Notes under the pieces: generated by a model
Database searches by the model: none
Seen by the model: the letters and a program-made list of their open reading frames with translations, nothing else
Told to the model about the DNA's origin: nothing
NCBI RefSeq assembly: GCF_002933465.1
Contig: NZ_PSZE01000021.1
Span: forward strand, 1 to 64,000
Origin: Nocardia nova
GTDB taxonomy: Bacteria; Actinomycetota; Actinomycetes; Mycobacteriales; Mycobacteriaceae
DNA: 64,000 nt
Reading direction: 5' to 3'
Position numbers and translations under genes: made by a program
Shown: positions 50,454 to 60,002 of the stretch, in pieces
Layout of the letters: each line of letters opens with the position of its first letter
Position numbering within the stretch: position 1 is the stretch's first letter

Positions 50454-51794
50454 CTACATGGCGTCCTCGTCCCTCGGCGTGAGCTTCCACGCCTTGAACG
50501 CTGCGCGGGCCCGGTCGGCGCGCCACTTGAGCCGCTTCTGCGCCTCGTTGGCAGACGTCGGAGGCGGATCCAGTGCAGCAACCGCGGCAATGTCTTCCGC
50601 CGGTGCGGCTTCGGCTGGGTTCCGCTCATCCTTCGATGGGGCCTTGATGGTGGCGCGGACAGTGCCGTCGTCGTTCGGCCAGAGAACGAACTTCCCGGCG
50701 GACGGTTCTTTGTCGCCGACCGGCGAATGCGCCCGCAGGCCGCCGTGGCGGTCCTTGTTGATCGACAGGTACGCGGATCCGCCCTTGCCGGGAGTGAATG
50801 CCACGTCGAGCGTGACGCGGATCGAGGTTCCCCCGAGAGCGCGTTTCTTCGCCATCGTGCCGCCCGCGCCGTAGGCCCGGGAGTCGCTGCCCTTGCTCAG
50901 GTGGTCGATGCCGATCACACATGCGCCCGTGCGTACCAACGGCTTGATTACGGCCGAGTGGCAGGCGGTGAAATCGTCGGCGCTGTTGGAGTTGTGGCCG
51001 AACATCGGCAGCAGTTCGCCGATGCTGTCGAGAACGACCAGTGTCGGCTTCCACGTCTTCATGTGGTCGACCACCGCGGCAAGTTCGATTCGGTCCTCGG
51101 GCTCGATGTAGAGAAACCGGGACGTGTCGGCGAGCGCTGCGGTATCTGCGCCCATGCCGATCAGGCGGCTGATGGTCGATTGGACGCCGTTGTGGTCCAT
51201 GTCGATTCGCAGTACCCGGCCGCCGGCGGCCAGTTCGTCGACGCTCGCGCAGTCGGTGAGCAGAGTCTTACCGCTCTCCGGGTCGCCGATCACGGAGTTG
51301 TATTGGTTGCTGTAGAACAGCCCGATTCCATCCGTGCGGGGGCACACGGTCGGGGTCGGTGGTTCCGGGAGCGTGCCCGCCAGCAGGGCGGCGATGTCCG
51401 GGTATCGAGGCCCGCGACGCTGCTCCTCTGGTGCGTCCCTAGGTGCGTCCCAAGTGCGTCCCGGATTTTCGGCGTGAGAGTCGGGACGCACTTGTCTCTC
51501 ACCGCTCCTGTCATTGTCGCCTGACCAGGCATTTTCGGAATCGGGACGCGTCCCGGGACTAGGGGCGGGACGCGTCCCGAATCGCGTCCCAACCGGATCC
51601 GGGTGCGTCCCGGGGTGCGTCCCAAGTGCGTCCCGACGAAGCTCCTCCAGTTGCTCGCGCGCGGCAGCCTTGCAGGAGAAACACACAGGGTCGTGCGTGG
51701 CGTGGTCGTAGCAGTGGGCGGTGGGTGGTGGTAGCGCGCCCGAAGGCGCGGCCACTGCGGCCGCGCCCCGGGTGTAATCGCGAGAGATGGTCAA
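50454..51794 (-). CDS. RepA-like AAA ATPase (replication protein)
   Basis: A 446-residue protein with an N-terminal Cys/His zinc-like region (HCYDHATHDPVCFSC at about 27-41), a Pro/Thr/Asp-rich linker (about 54-125) encoded by the iteron repeats, and an AAA_25/RecA-like ATPase domain: Walker A GDPESGKT at about 170-177, Walker B LVVLDSI and sensor-like LKDFTACHSAVIKPL region written here as ADDFTACHSAVIK. Position after excisionase and small genes suits a satellite replication initiator. The TTG at 51794 overlaps the previous stop; it is the likely start. Confidence 0.8.
   Translation of the reverse strand: MTISRDYTRGAAAVAAPSGALPPPTAHCYDHATHDPVCFSCKAAAREQLEELRRDALGTHPGTHPDPVGTRFGTRPAPSPGTRPDSENAWSGDNDRSGERQVRPDSHAENPGRTWDAPRDAPEEQRRGPRYPDIAALLAGTLPEPPTPTVCPRTDGIGLFYSNQYNSVIGDPESGKTLLTDCASVDELAAGGRVLRIDMDHNGVQSTISRLIGMGADTAALADTSRFLYIEPEDRIELAAVVDHMKTWKPTLVVLDSIGELLPMFGHNSNSADDFTACHSAVIKPLVRTGACVIGIDHLSKGSDSRAYGAGGTMAKKRALGGTSIRVTLDVAFTPGKGGSAYLSINKDRHGGLRAHSPVGDKEPSAGKFVLWPNDDGTVRATIKAPSKDERNPAEAAPAEDIAAVAALDPPPTSANEAQKRLKWRADRARAAFKAWKLTPRDEDAM
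51431..51634. repeat. Iteron-like GCGTCCC repeats inside the RepA gene
   Basis: Twelve copies of GCGTCCC (or GGGACGC) in 204 bp. Two triplets of GTGCGTCCC at 51431, 51443 and 51454 and at 51603, 51615 and 51626 are spaced 11-12 bp (about one helical turn), and two palindromes GGGACGCGTCCC lie at 51543 and 51567. They fall in the low-complexity linker of the RepA-like protein, so the DNA may serve as the origin. Confidence 0.7.
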
Positions 51795-52132
51795 CGGCCA
51801 CCGCCGAGAGTCCGTGCGGCATCATCTCGGCACTCGGCCAGCTTCTCCCGGAACTTGAGCTCCGGCAGTGCCCGATCCAGCACTTCCAGCAGAGGCGCCA
51901 GAATGTTCCGAGTCATGAGCGACAGCGCGCCAGCGGCGGTGTATCCCATGGCGTCCGGGTCCAACCGGGCGGCCCATTCGATGCCGATCCGGTCGACGGC
52001 CGCGTCATTGCCAGCGGCGGCGGCCATCTCGTACATCAGCAGGGTTGCGTCACTCTGCAATCGGTCGACGTCGACCATTCCGCGGGGTGCGCCGTCCTTG
52101 CCGACGACGAACATCTGATCCGATTCGGTCAT
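51791..52132 (-). CDS. Hypothetical 113-residue satellite protein
   Basis: A helical protein (RLQSDATLLMYEMAAAAG; SLMTRNILAPLLEVLDRALP) with no recognised family. ATG at 52132 overlaps the previous stop (ATGA), and its stop overlaps the RepA-like start as TTGA. It belongs to the leftward early operon. Confidence 0.6.
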   Translation of the reverse strand: MTESDQMFVVGKDGAPRGMVDVDRLQSDATLLMYEMAAAAGNDAAVDRIGIEWAARLDPDAMGYTAAGALSLMTRNILAPLLEVLDRALPELKFREKLAECRDDAARTLGGGR

Positions 52133-52434
52133 GCTTCACTTCCTTCAAGTTCTGCGGGCCAACGGTTTTCGCACTCGCGGGCGTGGCGAAGGTCGGCGTC
52201 GAGTCGGGCCAGCAACCGCCCCATCTCGCGCCACTTCGGCAGCAGGTCGAGGGCGTCGACTGCACCCATCTCGCCGAGGACGCGCAGCGCGTTCTCGTGG
52301 GCCTCTCGCAACAACTGTTCGCGGTAGAACGCGCTACCGGTCGGGCATACGATCGGGCGCTCCTTGAGTCGTTTCGCCCATGCCTTGCAGTGCAAGACGA
52401 ACGCGTCCGAATTGGCGGTGTGTGCCGTGGTCAT
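52129..52434 (-). CDS. Hypothetical 101-residue satellite protein
   Basis: A protein with a Cys-containing start (AFVLHCKAWAKRLKERPIVC) and helical tail (LLPKWREMGRLLARLDADLR). ATG at 52434 overlaps the preceding stop. Located between two hypothetical early genes; no function assigned. Confidence 0.6.
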   Translation of the reverse strand: MTTAHTANSDAFVLHCKAWAKRLKERPIVCPTGSAFYREQLLREAHENALRVLGEMGAVDALDLLPKWREMGRLLARLDADLRHARECENRWPAELEGSEA

Positions 52435-52949
52435 CGGGTCTCACCTGCTGCCCGCTGCTCCTCGAACATGGCCCGCGCCAGATCCAGCAGACGTTCCCGC
52501 GGTTCGGCCGCGAAAGACTCGAGGTCGCCGATCACCGATCCCCACTCGACATCCGGGAATTCGGTGCGCCGCAACAGGACGATGTCGAGCAAGGTCGCCG
52601 GGCGGAATTCCTCGGGCAGCACGATGTCGTCGGTCAGGATCTCGAACACCTTGCCGTCGTTGGCGACGAGCGCGTTGTGGTCGTCGCGGAGGCACGAGAA
52701 CAGCGCGGTCAGCACGCGATCGGTGCCGTCTTCGACGTAGGCGATCGGGGCGCCCGGCCGCAGGGTGGCGAGGTAACGTCCGGCGGGCGTCGTTGCCAGT
52801 GCGGAGCATCCGGTGCCGGGGGCGCAGCGGAATGTCTGGCCATCCGGGCCGAAGCCGACCGGGACCGATCGGGCGCCGGGTGTTGCCAGGTTGCCGCCGC
52901 ATTCGGTGCAGGACAGGCCATCGAACCGCGCGGGGTTTGATACGCTCAC
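52431..52949 (-). CDS. Zinc-ribbon-containing hypothetical protein
   Basis: A 172-residue protein with a C4-type zinc-ribbon pattern (LSCTECGGNL ... TFRCAPGTGCSA), a TATP-like central block and a C-terminal AAEPRERLLDLARAMFEEQ helix. GTG at 52949 after GGAG is preferred; an in-frame ATG at 53048 overlaps the excisionase stop and would place a 10-bp-stem hairpin inside the gene. Possibly a DNA-binding early protein. Confidence 0.6.
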   Translation of the reverse strand: MSVSNPARFDGLSCTECGGNLATPGARSVPVGFGPDGQTFRCAPGTGCSALATTPAGRYLATLRPGAPIAYVEDGTDRVLTALFSCLRDDHNALVANDGKVFEILTDDIVLPEEFRPATLLDIVLLRRTEFPDVEWGSVIGDLESFAAEPRERLLDLARAMFEEQRAAGETR

Positions 52950-52994
52950 AGCAGAAGCTCCGTTCTGAAATTGCTGGTAAGTGCGGGTTTCGTT

Positions 52995-53024
52995 GACCCG
53001 GCGAGGGTGAGAGCTCGCCGGGTC
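52995..53024 (-). terminator. Hairpin between excisionase-like gene and next gene
   Basis: GACCCGGCGA and TCGCCGGGTC form a perfect 10-bp stem around 10 nt, between the end of the excisionase-like gene and the GTG at 52949. It may attenuate the operon or be an RNA element. Confidence 0.55.
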
Positions 53025-53047
53025 GCTTGCGTTCGGGGGGTGTGACA

Positions 53048-53266
53048 TCAGGCGGCGTCCGATCCGCCGGCGAATTGCGTCTGCTCCCATGCGATGAGGT
53101 CAGCGAGCAGATAACGGACGTGCTTGCCCATGCGCCGGAAGCGCGGACCGCGTCCCTGATACGCCCACTGCGCAAGGGTTTTCACCGGAACCTGCAGTCG
53201 GTCGGCGACCTGCGAACGAGTCAGCCAGCGATCGGGCTCACTGGGAGCGGCAAGAGCTTCGGCCAT
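53048..53266 (-). CDS. Excisionase-like HTH protein
   Basis: A 72-residue HTH_17-type protein (WLTRSQVADRLQVPVKTLAQWAYQGR) with the typical excisionase/MerR-like form and Arg-rich recognition part GPRFRRMGKHVRYLLADLI. It is divergent from the repressor and begins the leftward operon, as Xis does in satellites and phages. Confidence 0.85.
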   Translation of the reverse strand: MAEALAAPSEPDRWLTRSQVADRLQVPVKTLAQWAYQGRGPRFRRMGKHVRYLLADLIAWEQTQFAGGSDAA

Positions 53267-53279
53267 CAGACCTCTCCTT

Positions 53280-53355
53280 CAAGTCGTTATTTTTCACTAC
53301 TTGAGTGATGATGCAGGTCTCATGAGTTCTCGTCAAGTCGTGGTTTTTCACCTAC
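53280..53355. promoter_or_regulatory. Direct repeats in the repressor/excisionase switch region
   Basis: CAAGTCGTTATTTTTCAC at 53280-53297 and CAAGTCGTGGTTTTTCAC at 53334-53351 are 18-bp copies differing at two positions, 54 bp apart. They flank the divergent promoters of the excisionase-like and repressor genes and are probably repressor operators. Confidence 0.65.
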
Positions 53356-53366
53356 GCTGTCCGGTC

Positions 53367-53954
53367 ATGGACCAAAAGACGCAGACGCTCGCCGCAGTCG
53401 TCGGCGAGAACGCGAAAAGAATTCGCGGCGGGCTCCGCTTGGAGGACATCAGCGAGGCCGCGCGGGAGTACGGGTTGAAGTGGGATACCTCACGGGTTTC
53501 CGCTCTAGAACGCGGGGAAGTGAGCCCAAATCTGACAACCCTTCTCGCGCTATCTATGGCACTCAGCTACGTGACACAGGCACCGATCGGGCTGACTGAT
53601 CTTGTGGCGCATGAGGGCGACATCAGGATTACACCGAAGGTAGTTTTGCCCGCCGAGTATGTCGCGGCAGCGGTGAGCGGCGAGCCAGCCGACCAACGAG
53701 GCAGTGAACTGGAGTCGTCGGTACTTGCAGCGGCGATCCGCCAGGCTGGCGGTCTTGCAGAGCAGCGGGCGGCCCAATCGCTGGGCATTACCGGCGGCCG
53801 GTTCGCGTCGCTGTGTCTCGAATTATGGGGACACGCTTTCGTCGCCGAACGGGACCGTCGGGCCGGACCTGATGCCAATGCTCAGCGCCGAGGACAGGTC
53901 ACGCGCGAAATGAAAGCTGAACTGAGACAGGCCCTTTCACATGGCGACAATTGA
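53367..53954 (+). CDS. Satellite repressor (XRE-type HTH)
   Basis: A 195-residue protein with an N-terminal helix-turn-helix (GLRLEDISEAAREYGLKWDT; RVSALERGEVSPNLTTLLAL) and a C-terminal region (SLCLELWGHAFVAERDRRA) of unclear fold. ATG at 53367 fits the operator layout; in-frame starts upstream (53301) would run through the second repeat. It overlaps the integrase start by 14 bp, so both are probably co-transcribed. It likely keeps the island silent in the absence of an inducer. Confidence 0.8.
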   Translation: MDQKTQTLAAVVGENAKRIRGGLRLEDISEAAREYGLKWDTSRVSALERGEVSPNLTTLLALSMALSYVTQAPIGLTDLVAHEGDIRITPKVVLPAEYVAAAVSGEPADQRGSELESSVLAAAIRQAGGLAEQRAAQSLGITGGRFASLCLELWGHAFVAERDRRAGPDANAQRRGQVTREMKAELRQALSHGDN

Positions 53955-55116
53955 GCCTTACGAGACGAAGGCAGGCACCCGCTACCGAGTGCGGTACCGC
54001 AAGCCGGGCGGCAAGCAGACCGACAAGCGCGGGTTTCGCCGCAAACGGGACGCCGAGCAGTTCGCGAATACGGTCGAGGTCCAGAAGATGGCCGGCGACT
54101 ACGTCGCGCCAGCTCTCGGAAGGCTGACCGTTCGCGAGATGGGAGGCAAGTGGCTTGCCCGGCAGGTTCACACCAAGCCGTCGTGGTCCGAGCGGGTCGA
54201 ATCGATTTGGCGCGTTCACGTAGAGCCCCAGTGGGGCACGAGACAGTTGGCGTCTATCACACGGCCGGAAATCAAGGACTGGATAGCGGAGATAGACCGG
54301 GCGCCGTCGACCGTGGCGGATATTCACGGCGTGTTCTCCTCGATCCTGGATGAGGCAGTGGAGGAGCGCCGAATAACAGCGAACCCAGCGAAGGGCCTAC
54401 AGCTGCCCCGCCGTGAGCCGGTCGACCACGATTACCTGACTCACGAGCAGGTAGCCAGGCTGGCCCGGGAATGCAGCCGGGGCGGCGAAATAGTGATGCT
54501 GCTGGCCTACTCCGGGCTCCGATGGGGCGAGATGGCCGCGCTACGGCCGCGTGATGTCGACCTCGACCGGCGACGTATTCAGATCGTGCGTTCGGCGTCC
54601 AAGGTCAATTCCCGGACCGTGATCGGGGCGCCGAAGACATGGGAACGCCGAACCGTCGCGGTGCCGCTCGAGGTCGCCGAATTGCTTCGGCCCGTGGTCG
54701 AGGCACAACCGGATCCGGCCGGGCTGCTGTGGACGCGCCCCAAAGACGGCGGGCCGATCCGACCCCCGACCACAACCCACTGGTTCACGAAGGCTGTGGA
54801 CCGGTGCATAGCGGCGAGCATTCCGCGCGATGACGACGGCAACCCCACCGGACCGGCCACCTTCCCCCGGGTGACCGCTCACAAGCTGCGCCACACCGCA
54901 GCGTCTCTGATGATCGCCAGCGGCGCCCACGTGAAGACGATTCAACGCCAACTCGGGCACAAGACGGCCACGATGACGCTCGACAACTACGGGCACCTGT
55001 TCGAAGACGACCTCGACGGCGTGGCCGTACGTATGGGCGCCGGACTGCGCGCCGCCGCCGCGGAGTGTGGGCAAAATGTGGGCATACGACCCGATCTACG
55101 ACTAGTCGGGGCATGA
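53941..55116 (+). CDS. Tyrosine site-specific integrase
   Basis: A 391-residue tyrosine recombinase. The N-terminal AP2-like arm-binding region (YETKAGTRYRVRYRKPGGKQ) is followed by a SAM-like core-binding domain (about 65-165) and the catalytic domain: Arg in LLAYSGLRWGEM, HKLRHTAAS (His and Arg), GH in LGHKTATMTLDNYGH, and Tyr in DNYGH. It lies next to the ssrA-proximal att site and catalyses integration and, with Xis, excision. Confidence 0.95.
   Translation: MATIEPYETKAGTRYRVRYRKPGGKQTDKRGFRRKRDAEQFANTVEVQKMAGDYVAPALGRLTVREMGGKWLARQVHTKPSWSERVESIWRVHVEPQWGTRQLASITRPEIKDWIAEIDRAPSTVADIHGVFSSILDEAVEERRITANPAKGLQLPRREPVDHDYLTHEQVARLARECSRGGEIVMLLAYSGLRWGEMAALRPRDVDLDRRRIQIVRSASKVNSRTVIGAPKTWERRTVAVPLEVAELLRPVVEAQPDPAGLLWTRPKDGGPIRPPTTTHWFTKAVDRCIAASIPRDDDGNPTGPATFPRVTAHKLRHTAASLMIASGAHVKTIQRQLGHKTATMTLDNYGHLFEDDLDGVAVRMGAGLRAAAAECGQNVGIRPDLRLVGA
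55066..55084. repeat. Right arm repeat within the integrase gene
   Basis: TGTGGGCAAAATGTGGGCA, identical to the left copy at 45722. It lies in the last codons of the integrase (ECGQNVGIRP), 71 bp from the att repeat. Confidence 0.65.
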
Positions 55117-55120
55117 AAAA

Positions 55121-55151
55121 GGCCCCTCACCTGGGGCTCAGGTGAGGGGCC
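55121..55151. terminator. Hairpin between integrase and ssrA
   Basis: GGCCCCTCACCTG pairs with CAGGTGAGGGGCC (13 bp) around GGGCT, 5 bp after the integrase stop and 5 bp from the ssrA 3' end. It probably ends integrase transcription and replaces the ssrA terminator, which now lies 9.6 kb away. Confidence 0.75.
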
Positions 55152-55155
55152 TGTC

Positions 55156-55181
55156 GTGGAGCTGCCGGGAATTGAACCCGG
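55156..55181. repeat. Island attachment site (ssrA-proximal copy)
   Basis: 26-bp repeat identical to 45605-45630. It forms the 3' end of the ssrA gene, so integration keeps the gene intact. Confidence 0.9.
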
Positions 55182-55524
55182 GTCCTCCGCCGCTTCTTCA
55201 GGGCTTCTCCGTGTGCAGTTCGCTAGGCCTCTACTCGGATCTCTCGGTCACGCGAACAAGCCGAGATGACGATCCCAGTCGCTGTTTGGTGTCCCGTACG
55301 ACTCCGCGACCGAGCCGCACGGTAGAGCTCTCTAGCTGATGCCAGTACCCGGGCCGAGAGCAAACCCGGACTGACAGACACGCTCTACTGCTTAGGCAGC
55401 GAGAGCGTAGTCGCGCTGATGAGAATCGGCGCTTATTGGGTTACAGCGACGCTTACGGTGGTCTCCTGCCTGCACCGACACGCTTCCCCTGAATCGACGT
55501 ACGCAGTCGAAACCGATCAGCCCC
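55157..55524 (-). ncRNA. ssrA: tmRNA
   Basis: Minus-strand tmRNA of about 368 nt. Its 5' end GGGGCTG pairs with the 3' CAGCTCC of the tRNA-like domain (discriminator A at 55157; CCA is not encoded). The tag frame reads ADSHQRDYALAA before a TAA stop. The island uses its 3' end as an attachment site. It works with SmpB in trans-translation to rescue stalled ribosomes. Confidence 0.95.
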
Positions 55525-55605
55525 GTAGTCAACTCAGTTGAACACCCGGCTGGTGGGCCGGGACGTTCATATTAACATCACTTCGCCTTCATGCATTCCC
55601 GCCGG

Positions 55606-56079
55606 TCAGCGCATGCCTTTCACGCGCCGGCCGAGTTCACGCGTCACCTCTCGCTCCGCGGTGCGGCGGGCCAGGTCGTGGCGCTTGTCGTAGTCCTGCT
55701 TACCCTTGGCCAGCGCCAGTTCGACCTTCACCTTGCCGTCGGTGAAGTACATCGACAGCGGGACGAGGGTCTGCGAGCTCTCCTTGGTCTTCCCGGTGAG
55801 CTTGTCGATCTCGCGACGGTGCAGCAGCAGTTTCCGGGTGCGGCGGGGGGCGTGGTTGGTCCAGGTGCCGTGCCCGTATTCGGGAATGTGCAGGCCACGC
55901 AGCCACACCTCACCGTCGTCGATGGTGGCGTAGGCGTCCACCAGCGACGCCTTACCCTCCCGCAGGCTCTTCACCTCGGTACCCACCAGCGCGATCCCCG
56001 CCTCGTAGGTGTCGAGGATCGTGTAGTTGTGCCGCGCCTTGCGGTTGGTGGCGATGACCTTGCGCCCCTTCTCCTTCAT
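55606..56079 (-). CDS. smpB: SsrA-binding protein
   Basis: A 157-residue SmpB that delivers tmRNA to stalled ribosomes: GRKVIATNRKARHNYTILD, YEAGIALVGTEVKSLREGK, YGHGTWTNHAPRRTRKLLLH and the C-terminal tail KHDLARRTAEREVTRELGRR (written as DLARRTAEREVTRELGRR). ATG at 56079 after GGAAAGG is used instead of an upstream ATG at 56130. It is adjacent to ssrA, as in many actinobacteria. Confidence 0.95.
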   Translation of the reverse strand: MKEKGRKVIATNRKARHNYTILDTYEAGIALVGTEVKSLREGKASLVDAYATIDDGEVWLRGLHIPEYGHGTWTNHAPRRTRKLLLHRREIDKLTGKTKESSQTLVPLSMYFTDGKVKVELALAKGKQDYDKRHDLARRTAEREVTRELGRRVKGMR

Positions 56080-56383
56080 GAACACCTTTCCCTCGACTCC
56101 GCGCAGCTCGGCGGCGCTCCACGCTGTCATTGTGCCTCGATGCCCGCTGAGCGTACGGACCTGTCCGGTTTACACGGCCGCCGAACAGAAGGAAAACGAA
56201 ATTCCGGCCCGGAACATGCCGTGATCCGGCTCACGTCGGTCGATCTTCGGCCACCTACCTCGCCCGGTGTCGCGGGAGAAACCACCGCACCCGAGGACAG
56301 CGGCTGCGGACGAATGCGGACATCCCCACCGCCGGGAACCGATTCCGTGTGCCCATCGGCGAGCGGGAGCGCAAAATGGTTGC

Positions 56384-56776
56384 GTGACAACGGTACCCAG
56401 ATTCAGAGTGAGCACCGCCTCGGATCGTGTACTCGACGACCCGACCGATGCGCAACTACACGACCTCCTGGCCGAGTTGGATTACCGAGAACCCCAACTC
56501 GTCGTCGAACGCCCGGGTTCGCCTGCGGCCCAACACTATCTGCGCGTCGAGATGGATCGGCGCATCGATCCCGACGACGGTCGCGGCTATATCGTCGAAT
56601 ATGGCGGGGGCGGGCCGGGCATGCAGTTCCGCGCCAGCGTGCGCGACACCGCGCGCTGGGGAACCCCGCACTCCCCCGCCTTCGAACTCGTCGCAAAGAC
56701 CGTGCAGGACTGGGCCTTTCAGCGTTACGGCTGGCACGAAGCGATGATGTGGGAGCGGGTGAGTGCCGACCGCTGA
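56384..56776 (+). CDS. Hypothetical 130-residue protein
   Basis: A GTG-initiated frame with TDAQLHDLLAELDYREPQLV, a beta-rich middle (LRVEMDRRIDPDDGRGYIV) and the C-terminal block FELVAKTVQDWAFQRYGWHE. Loose resemblance to Imm1-like immunity proteins is possible, but no toxin is nearby. It lies opposite to smpB. Function unknown. Confidence 0.55.
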   Translation: MTTVPRFRVSTASDRVLDDPTDAQLHDLLAELDYREPQLVVERPGSPAAQHYLRVEMDRRIDPDDGRGYIVEYGGGGPGMQFRASVRDTARWGTPHSPAFELVAKTVQDWAFQRYGWHEAMMWERVSADR

Positions 56777-56783
56777 CGCGCGG

Positions 56784-57020
56784 TCAGCCGCCGGGGCGGA
56801 CCTGCAGATACAGAATCAGCAAGGCGATCCACGCGAGTAGCAGTACCACGGTCGTCACCCGTGGGCGACCGAGCGGGTTCGCGTGCGGACGCAGCCACCC
56901 GGCCTCGACCGAATCCGCTCGGGTGCGGCGAGGTCCGGGTGTCGCGGCATCCGGCGGATCGCCGCCGGGGCCGGAATCCGACGACTGATCGGAGCGGTCG
57001 TCGTGATGGTCGTGGGACAT
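56784..57020 (-). CDS. Small single-helix membrane protein ending VRPGG
   Basis: A 78-residue protein with a polar N-terminus (SHDHHDDRSDQSSD), one C-terminal helix (VTTVVLLLAWIALLILYL) and a final QVRPGG. It is paralogous to the neighbouring 83-residue protein, which also ends in WIAxLxLYLxVRPGG. Probably C-terminally anchored; function unknown. Confidence 0.65.
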   Translation of the reverse strand: MSHDHHDDRSDQSSDSGPGGDPPDAATPGPRRTRADSVEAGWLRPHANPLGRPRVTTVVLLLAWIALLILYLQVRPGG

Positions 57021-57035
57021 AGCGGCACGCTACCG

Positions 57036-57287
57036 CTATCCGCCCGGTCGCACCGCCAGATAGAGCGCCAATACGGCAATCCAGACGGTGATCAGTGCCA
57101 GCGTCGAGGGCCGCATGCCGGTCCGCGCCCGTCGCAACTGCCGGGGTATGCCGATCCGGCCCAGGGGCCGCACCCCGAGCCGGGAAGGATCCGGCGTGGC
57201 GGACCCGGCCGAATCGGCGCCTGAAGTCGTGTCGTGGTTTGTCGGCAACCCGTTGGTCTCGATCACTCCGTCCTGCCCATGTGTCAC
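57036..57287 (-). CDS. Second small membrane protein ending VRPGG (paralogue)
   Basis: An 83-residue protein with a Ser/Thr/Asp-rich N-terminus and a single C-terminal helix (STLALITVWIAVLALYLAV) ending RPGG. It shares the C-terminal pattern with the 56784 protein, 15 bp downstream, so the pair arose by duplication. Both lie between recQ and smpB. Confidence 0.65.
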   Translation of the reverse strand: MTHGQDGVIETNGLPTNHDTTSGADSAGSATPDPSRLGVRPLGRIGIPRQLRRARTGMRPSTLALITVWIAVLALYLAVRPGG

Positions 57288-57410
57288 GGCGAGACGGTTA
57301 CCCGCGCCGGGCGGAGGGATAAACGTGGAACGGGCGGTCGTCGCGATTCCGCGCGGACATGGAAACCACCGACCGCGCTGGGGAGCGGGCAGGCCGGCTC
57401 ACCGAGCGGT

Positions 57411-59531
<2,121 letters not shown>

Positions 59532-59708
59532 CCTACGGACCTCCACCGACGATCCGAACCCCCAATCCACAGCCGCACCCCGCTGCTGTCGATTCCGCGC
59601 ATCGCCGGTCGACCATCTCCGCGTGCGTGACCGATCGCGCGACGGCGGGCCGCGTCCGGCGCGCTGACTTCACAGCGATTGTCGACCGAACGGCGGTATT
59701 CTCGCCGC

Positions 59709-60002
59709 ATGCGCGGCCTGATTCCGCCGGGGCCCTTCGAGGCCCGCACCGCCGATGCCGCGGTGGGCCGTACCGGCATTGGTTCGCCGGACCGGACGCG
59801 TTCGAGATGCTCGGCTGCGCGGCCGGCCGGGTCGGCGACACACTGTATCTGCGGTTATCGGGCCCGGATGCGACCGATCGACACCGATGCGCCCGCGCGG
59901 ATCGCCGAACAGCACATCTTCGCCGGCGCAGGCGACCGCATCGAAGCCATCGATCTGCTCTGCTCCGGCTGGAACCCGGAACGACCCTATTCGCGCACGT
60001 AG
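59709..60002 (+). pseudogene. Frameshifted small gene remnant
   Basis: Reading begins MRGLIPPGPFEARTADAAV, then matching residues continue in another frame (HWFAGPDAFEMLGCAAGRV GDTLYLRL, split here) and return to the first frame (APARIAEQHIFAGAGDRIEA). The pieces fit one small protein with at least two indels. The end overlaps the ftsX stop region. I do not recognise the family. Confidence 0.3.

Larger units (their letters stand above)
45605..55181. mobile_element. Phage-satellite-like integrative island in ssrA
   Basis: About 9.55 kb between 26-bp att repeats at the 3' end of ssrA. It contains a tyrosine integrase, repressor, excisionase-like gene, RepA-like ATPase with iteron-like repeats, scaffold and major capsid proteins, plus CutA- and XRE-TPR-type cargo. 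Portal, terminase, protease, tail and lysis genes are not present. The leftward genes are linked by 4-bp overlaps. The layout resembles phiRv1/phiRv2 of M. tuberculosis and PICI-type satellites, which need a helper phage for packaging; that dependence is inferred here. Confidence 0.85.
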
